Of a DNA stretch of 64,000 bases, positions 60,497 to 64,000 are shown in pieces. Both the position numbers and the translations under genes were made by a program. The stretch lies in NCBI GenBank assembly GCA_963841855.1, contig CAWJEJ010000001.1:496001-560000 (forward strand), in the 5' to 3' direction. The stretch's first letter is position 1, and each line of letters opens with the position of its first letter. The notes beneath the pieces were generated by a model that was given only the letters and a program-made list of their open reading frames with translations, was not told the DNA's origin and did no database searches. Source of the stretch: CAXBBB01 sp963841855. Its GTDB lineage: Bacteria > Bacteroidota > Rhodothermia > Rhodothermales > BA12.

Positions 60497-60745
60497 CAGG
60501 TAGAGTCGATGCGCACGCCATACCGACGCGCCGGGCGAGGGTTGCGCGGCAGCCTGCGTGGAGAGCACATCGCGACGAACGTTCACATCCCGAACCCGTT
60601 CGGATGGGCGACGGATGATGCGCCGGCTCCGACGCTTCCACACCGATTCCGAACCGTTCGCTCCATCGCCGGTGAAACCTCGAACGGCTATATTGTCCGC
60701 TTCCGGCGTGCGCGCCGTTCCCTCTTTCGCACTCATACTTTCCCC

Positions 60746-61315
60746 ATGGCAGATACCAGCGACTTCCGCAACGGACTCGTCATCGAGTTCAAGAACGGCC
60801 TCTGGCAGATCATCGAGTTTCAGCACGTCAAGCCCGGTAAGGGCGGCGCGTTCGTCCGGTCCAAGCTCAAGAACCTGAGCAACGGCAAGATCGTCGACAA
60901 CACGTTCCGCGCCGGAGAGCGCATCGAAACTGTCCGCGTCGAGCGGCGCCAAGTGCAGTTTCTCTACGAGGACGACATGGGGATGCACTTCATGAAGACG
61001 GATACCTACGAGCAGTTCGCGATGCCCGCCGAAGCCGTCGACGGCCGCGCCTATCTCAAGGAAGGCGGCATGATCGACATCTCGTTCGATGCCTCGACCG
61101 ACCAGCCCATCTCGACCGAGATGTCGGCGTCGGTCGAACTACGCGTCACCCAGGCCGACCCGGGCCTCAAAGGCGACACGTCGAGCGGTGCCACCAAACC
61201 TGTGACGGTCGAGAGCGGCGCGACGGTCAACGTACCGCTGTTCATCAACGAGGGCGACCTGATCCGCGTCTCGACGGCCGATGGCAGCTACTCGACGCGC
61301 ATCTCGGCAGCCTGA
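60746..61315 (+). CDS. efp: Translation elongation factor P
   Basis: A 189-residue factor relieving ribosome stalling at polyproline. The start is the ATG after CCCC at 60746; the very long upstream frame runs antisense to the pyrophosphatase gene. Domain I carries the modified-residue loop KPGKGGAF with Lys32. RRQVQFLYEDDMGMHFMKTDTYEQ is domain II. SGATKPVTVESGATVNVPLFINEGDLIRVSTADG is the conserved C-terminus. Several proline-rich proteins in this window (PBP1A tail, response regulator, holin-like protein, kinase insert) would be natural clients. It is first in the efp-accB-accC run. Confidence 0.96.
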   Translation: MADTSDFRNGLVIEFKNGLWQIIEFQHVKPGKGGAFVRSKLKNLSNGKIVDNTFRAGERIETVRVERRQVQFLYEDDMGMHFMKTDTYEQFAMPAEAVDGRAYLKEGGMIDISFDASTDQPISTEMSASVELRVTQADPGLKGDTSSGATKPVTVESGATVNVPLFINEGDLIRVSTADGSYSTRISAA

Positions 61316-61355
61316 GCGGCGCCCCTTTTCCTTACCTGACAGACTTCACTCCGAC

Positions 61356-61880
61356 ATGACTCTAACCGAAATCAAGGATTTGCTCCGCGTCGTCGCCGAG
61401 AGCGGCGTCGAGGAGGTCGAGATCGAGCAGGACGGTGTCCGCTTGGTCGTTCGCCGCAACGCTCCGGCGATGCTCGTCCAGCAGGCGCCGCAGATGGCGT
61501 TTCCCCCGATGTATGCGCCCCAGATGCCCTACGCCGGACCGCCGCAGCAGATGCCGCAGGCCGCGCAGCCGCAGATGAGCGCTGCGCCCCAGCCCGCCGC
61601 CGCGGAGCCTACTGCCCCGCCCGCAGCCGAAGAGCCGACCGGCGAAGCTGTCCGCGCACCCATCGTCGGCACGTTCTACTCGGCTCCCTCGCCCGAATCC
61701 GACAACTTCGTCAGCGTGGGCAGCAAAGTGGCCGTCGGGGACGTGCTCTGCATCATCGAAGCGATGAAGCTGATGAACGAGATCGAAGCCGAAGTCGCAG
61801 GCACCATCACCCAAGTGCTCGTCGCCAACGCCGAAGCCGTCGAATACGACCAGCCCCTCTTCCGCATCGACCCGGCGTAA
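61356..61880 (+). CDS. accB: Acetyl-CoA carboxylase, biotin carboxyl carrier protein
   Basis: A 174-residue BCCP. Residues 1-35 form the N-terminal helix/strand (TEIKDLLRVVAESGVEEVEI), then a Pro/Gln/Met/Ala-rich linker (about 45-105), then the biotinyl domain (VRAPIVGTFYSAPSPESDNFV). The biotinylated Lys is in CIIEAMKLMNEIEAE. It starts 40 bp after efp. accC follows, but only after 346 bp, an unusually long spacer for this gene pair. Confidence 0.95.
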   Translation: MTLTEIKDLLRVVAESGVEEVEIEQDGVRLVVRRNAPAMLVQQAPQMAFPPMYAPQMPYAGPPQQMPQAAQPQMSAAPQPAAAEPTAPPAAEEPTGEAVRAPIVGTFYSAPSPESDNFVSVGSKVAVGDVLCIIEAMKLMNEIEAEVAGTITQVLVANAEAVEYDQPLFRIDPA

Positions 61881-61907
61881 CGTCTCTGCCGTAGCCCCCT
61901 GACCTAG

Positions 61908-61935
61908 TAGCGTCACAGCATGCTGCGACGCTACA
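61908..61935. terminator. Palindrome after accB
   Basis: GTAGCGTCACAGCA and TGCTGCGACGCTAC are complementary over 14 bp with a single A-C mismatch and essentially no loop (CATG at the centre). It lies 27 nt downstream of the accB stop. No U-tract follows. It is a terminator or mRNA 3'-end structure by position, or a mobile palindrome. Confidence 0.45.
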
Positions 61936-62156
61936 TCTTCAGCCAGAAGAGAAGAAGATCGGCCTCAATCCATCCGGCGAAACAGACACGGAGAGAGCGA
62001 GCGTCAAGAAATCGTCCTGTTTGAGCGCTAGCGAGTTTGGACGATTTCAGCGGCTGAATTGGTAGTGTCCGCTGGAGGGACGTAAGCCTTGACTTTTTGC
62101 TCTCTTTTGTGTCAAGACAAAAGAAGGCCCCGCGCAGCGGAGGAGGTAACACCGCT

Positions 62157-62194
62157 GAGATCGCCACACCGCTCCGCTCCTCCCGATGACTAAA
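62157..62194 (+). repeat. Dispersed palindromic repeat, copy D
   Basis: It begins GAGATCGCCACACCGCTCCG and ends CTCCTCCCGATGACTAA, the same order of blocks as copies A-C (GAGATYGCC, CGCTNCGCTCCTC, GATGAC). It lies in the accB-accC spacer. Confidence 0.7.
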
Positions 62195-62226
62195 AAGAGG
62201 GTTACACCTCGCACTCCAGACACGTC

Positions 62227-63576
62227 ATGATCAAGAAAGTCCTCATCGCCAACCGGGGCGAAGTCGCCCTCCGCGTCATCCGCACGTGCCACGAGATGGG
62301 GCTCGAAACCGTCGCCGTCTACTCGACCGCCGACGCCGAAGCTCTCCCCGTCCGGTTTGCCGGAGAAGCCGTCTGCATCGGCCCACCGTCGTCGCGCGAG
62401 AGCTACCTCAAGATGGACCGCATCATCGCCGCCGCCGAGGTGACCGGAGCCGACGCCATCCATCCGGGCTACGGATTCCTGTCCGAGAACGCCGACTTCG
62501 CTGCCATCTGCGAAGACCACGACATCACCTTCATCGGCCCGACGGCGGAGACGATCCGGCAGATGGGCGACAAGAGTTTGGCCAAAGACACGATGCGCGC
62601 CGCCGGAGTGCCCGTCGTTCCGGGCTCGGATGGCGTCGTCGAGGACGAGGCGGCGGGCCTGAAAGTCGCCCGCGAGATCGGCTTCCCGGTCATCGTCAAG
62701 GCCAGCGCGGGCGGCGGCGGACGCGGGATGCGCGTCGTCGAGCAGGAGGCCGACTTTGGGCGCATGTTCAACGCCGCCCGTAGCGAAGCCGAGGCCGCGT
62801 TCGGCAACGGCGACGTATACGTCGAGAAGTTCGTCACCAAGCCGCGCCACATCGAAATCCAGCTTCTCGGCGACGGTCAGGGTACGGTTCTCCACTATGG
62901 CGAGCGCGAGTGCTCGATTCAGCGTCGCCACCAGAAACTGCTCGAAGAGGCCCCGTCGCCCGTGATGACCGAGGAGTTGCGCAAACGCATGGGCGAGGCG
63001 GCGATCAAGGGCGCGCAGGCGGTCAACTACCGAGGCGCGGGGACGGTCGAGTTCTTGATCGACGCGGACCACAACTTCTACTTCATGGAAATGAACACCC
63101 GCATCCAGGTGGAGCATCCCGTGACCGAAGAGGTGACCGGCGTTGACCTGATCGAGCAGCAGCTGCTCGTCGCGATGGGCCACAAGCTGGAGCCGCACAC
63201 CATCCCGATCACGGGTCACAGCATTGAGTGCCGCATCAACGCCGAGAACCCGTTCAAAAACTTCTCGCCGTCGCCGGGCCTGATCACGGCGCTGCACACG
63301 CCCAAAGGGCGGGGCGTCCGGGTCGACACGCACGTCTACGCGGGCTACCGGATTCCGCAGTTCTACGACTCGATGATCGCCAAACTGATCGTCCGAGCCG
63401 AGACGCGCCAGAGAGCCATCGCCAAAATGCAGCGCGCGCTGGACGAGTTCATCATCGAAGGTGTCCACACGACGATTCCGTTCCACCAGCAGCTCTTGGC
63501 CGACCCGCGCTTCCAGGCGGGCGACTTCGACACCAAGTTCATGGAGACCTTCGACCTCGTCCCGCCGGCCAAGTAG
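62227..63576 (+). CDS. accC: Acetyl-CoA carboxylase, biotin carboxylase subunit
   Basis: A 449-residue ATP-grasp enzyme that carboxylates BCCP-biotin. Motifs: KKVLIANRGEVALRVIRTC; DAIHPGYGFLSENADFA; FPVIVKASAGGGGRGMRVV (ATP loop); ERECSIQRRHQKLLEEAPSP; FYFMEMNTRIQVEHPVTEEVTG with the catalytic Arg; HSIECRINAENP. The length is typical. It follows accB after the long spacer and precedes gcvH by 55 bp. Confidence 0.96.
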   Translation: MIKKVLIANRGEVALRVIRTCHEMGLETVAVYSTADAEALPVRFAGEAVCIGPPSSRESYLKMDRIIAAAEVTGADAIHPGYGFLSENADFAAICEDHDITFIGPTAETIRQMGDKSLAKDTMRAAGVPVVPGSDGVVEDEAAGLKVAREIGFPVIVKASAGGGGRGMRVVEQEADFGRMFNAARSEAEAAFGNGDVYVEKFVTKPRHIEIQLLGDGQGTVLHYGERECSIQRRHQKLLEEAPSPVMTEELRKRMGEAAIKGAQAVNYRGAGTVEFLIDADHNFYFMEMNTRIQVEHPVTEEVTGVDLIEQQLLVAMGHKLEPHTIPITGHSIECRINAENPFKNFSPSPGLITALHTPKGRGVRVDTHVYAGYRIPQFYDSMIAKLIVRAETRQRAIAKMQRALDEFIIEGVHTTIPFHQQLLADPRFQAGDFDTKFMETFDLVPPAK

Positions 63577-63631
63577 CCGCACGGTCCGCCCACCGTTTTA
63601 TCTTACGCGACACCTCTTTCTCGCCGACGCC

Positions 63632-64000
63632 ATGAACATCCCCGCCGACCTCCGCTACACGTCCGATCACGAGTGGATCCAGATCTCGGACGACGGAACG
63701 ACCGCCACCATCGGCATCACCGACTTTGCGCAGCGCGAATTGGGCGACATCGTGTTCGTCGAGATCGAAGACGAGGGCACGTCGGTCGAAGCCGAGGGCG
63801 TATTTGGAACCGTCGAGGCCGTCAAAACGGTCAGCGAACTGTTTGCGCCCATCGCCGGGACGATCAGCGCGATCAACTCAGACCTGGACGGTGAGCCCGA
63901 ACTGGTCAACTCCGACCCCTATGGCAAAGGCTGGATGGTCAAGATGACGATCGAGCCCGGCACCGACCTGTCGGCCCTTCTCGACGCCGACGCGTACGGC
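63632..64000 (+). CDS. gcvH: Glycine cleavage system H protein (cut by window end)
   Basis: The first 123 codons of a protein whose normal length is about 125-130. The lipoyl-carrying H protein shuttles the aminomethyl group between the P, T and L proteins. Visible: LRYTSDHEWIQISDDGTTATIGITDFAQRELGDIVFVE; the lipoylated Lys in GVFGTVEAVKTVSELF; PIAGTISAINSDLDGEPELVNSDPYGKGWM. Only the last few residues and stop are missing. Confidence 0.95.
   Translation, partial: MNIPADLRYTSDHEWIQISDDGTTATIGITDFAQRELGDIVFVEIEDEGTSVEAEGVFGTVEAVKTVSELFAPIAGTISAINSDLDGEPELVNSDPYGKGWMVKMTIEPGTDLSALLDADAYG

Larger units (their letters stand above)
61881..62226. other. 346-bp spacer between accB and accC with palindromes and a repeat
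   Basis: No convincing ORF is present. Features seen: a 28-nt palindrome (61908-61935, arms GTAGCGTCACAGCA and TGCTGCGACGCTAC, one mismatch) 27 nt past the accB stop; a short hairpin at about 62103-62122 (CTTTTGT/ACAAAAG); and palindromic repeat copy D (62157-62194) ending 32 nt before accC. The first palindrome is well placed to terminate or stabilise the accB transcript. Confidence 0.6.

Noticed and set aside
59762..61315. 517-codon plus-strand frame ending in EF-P
   Set aside because: The 5' part is antisense to the pyrophosphatase gene and lacks conserved sequence. EF-P starts at 60746.
61931..62167. 78-codon minus-strand frame in the accB-accC spacer
   Set aside because: It spans hairpins, has no coding pattern and no family. 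Treated as non-coding.
1..64000. CRISPR array, restriction-modification or other defence island, toxin-antitoxin pair, biosynthetic cluster
   Set aside because: No regularly spaced direct repeats, Cas proteins, methylase/restriction pairs or modular synthases were seen. The nuclease-like proteins (10915, 28423) stand alone.

Overview
The window is a GC-rich, densely packed chromosomal segment of a member of the Bacteroidota/Rhodothermota group, most likely class Rhodothermia. The evidence is a type IX secretion (T9SS) sorting domain, DUF5686- and DUF5916-type outer-membrane proteins, a rhomboid with a C-terminal DUF6576-like tail, free-standing PurS, the two-rhomboid/EEP-phosphatase gene trio, a very large SprA-like surface protein and a Y_Y_Y-propeller histidine kinase. 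This assignment rests on protein families; no rRNA is present. Most genes are housekeeping or envelope genes in short co-directional operons with ATGA-type overlaps.

Layout. 1-4643 (minus): active rhomboid, degenerate rhomboid, EEP-family phosphatase/nuclease, IspG, and a DUF5686 protein cut by the window edge. 4789-8257 (plus): class A penicillin-binding protein and a response regulator. 8288-11577 (minus): esterase lipoprotein, RarA, and a possible PD-(D/E)XK protein. 11761-14695: small membrane protein, MurU-like nucleotidyltransferase, third rhomboid, prephenate dehydrogenase. 15125-18013: an almost bare T9SS sorting domain back to back with a DUF5916 barrel. 18065-20667 (minus): unknown ORF, ClpS, PurS, PssA and Psd, which make phosphatidylethanolamine and feed purine synthesis. 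20797-22384 (minus): two exported ferritin-like proteins. 22702-24740: gamma-carbonic anhydrase, then a decayed IS630-type element abutting a small MITE-like element. 24742-32597: outer-membrane barrel, PurD, NHL lipoprotein, Uma2 protein and an 1165-residue surface protein.

The second half holds a TonB-C-like lipoprotein, tRNA-Pro(GGG), MerR regulator and DMT transporter (32631-34991). The yqeY-cvpA-Rad50/SbcC-like operon follows (35395-39460), then an envelope operon of metallopeptidase/propeller/barrel fusion, PQQ propeller lipoprotein and PEGA protein (39625-44593). HPr and Enzyme I, polyprenyl synthase and adenylate kinase lie at 45123-48910. Next are a holin-like pair, an Nfu_N protein, an unknown protein, two thioredoxin-fold proteins, a large sensor kinase, an M14 peptidase and an NSS transporter (49108-59768). 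The last part holds pyrophosphatase divergent from efp, accB, accC and the start of gcvH.

No CRISPR array, prophage, secondary-metabolite cluster or recognised defence island is present. The most informative unexplained structure is non-coding: two small dispersed repeat families, one of them placed directly after stop codons, and a nested pair of mobile elements that share a CTAG border.
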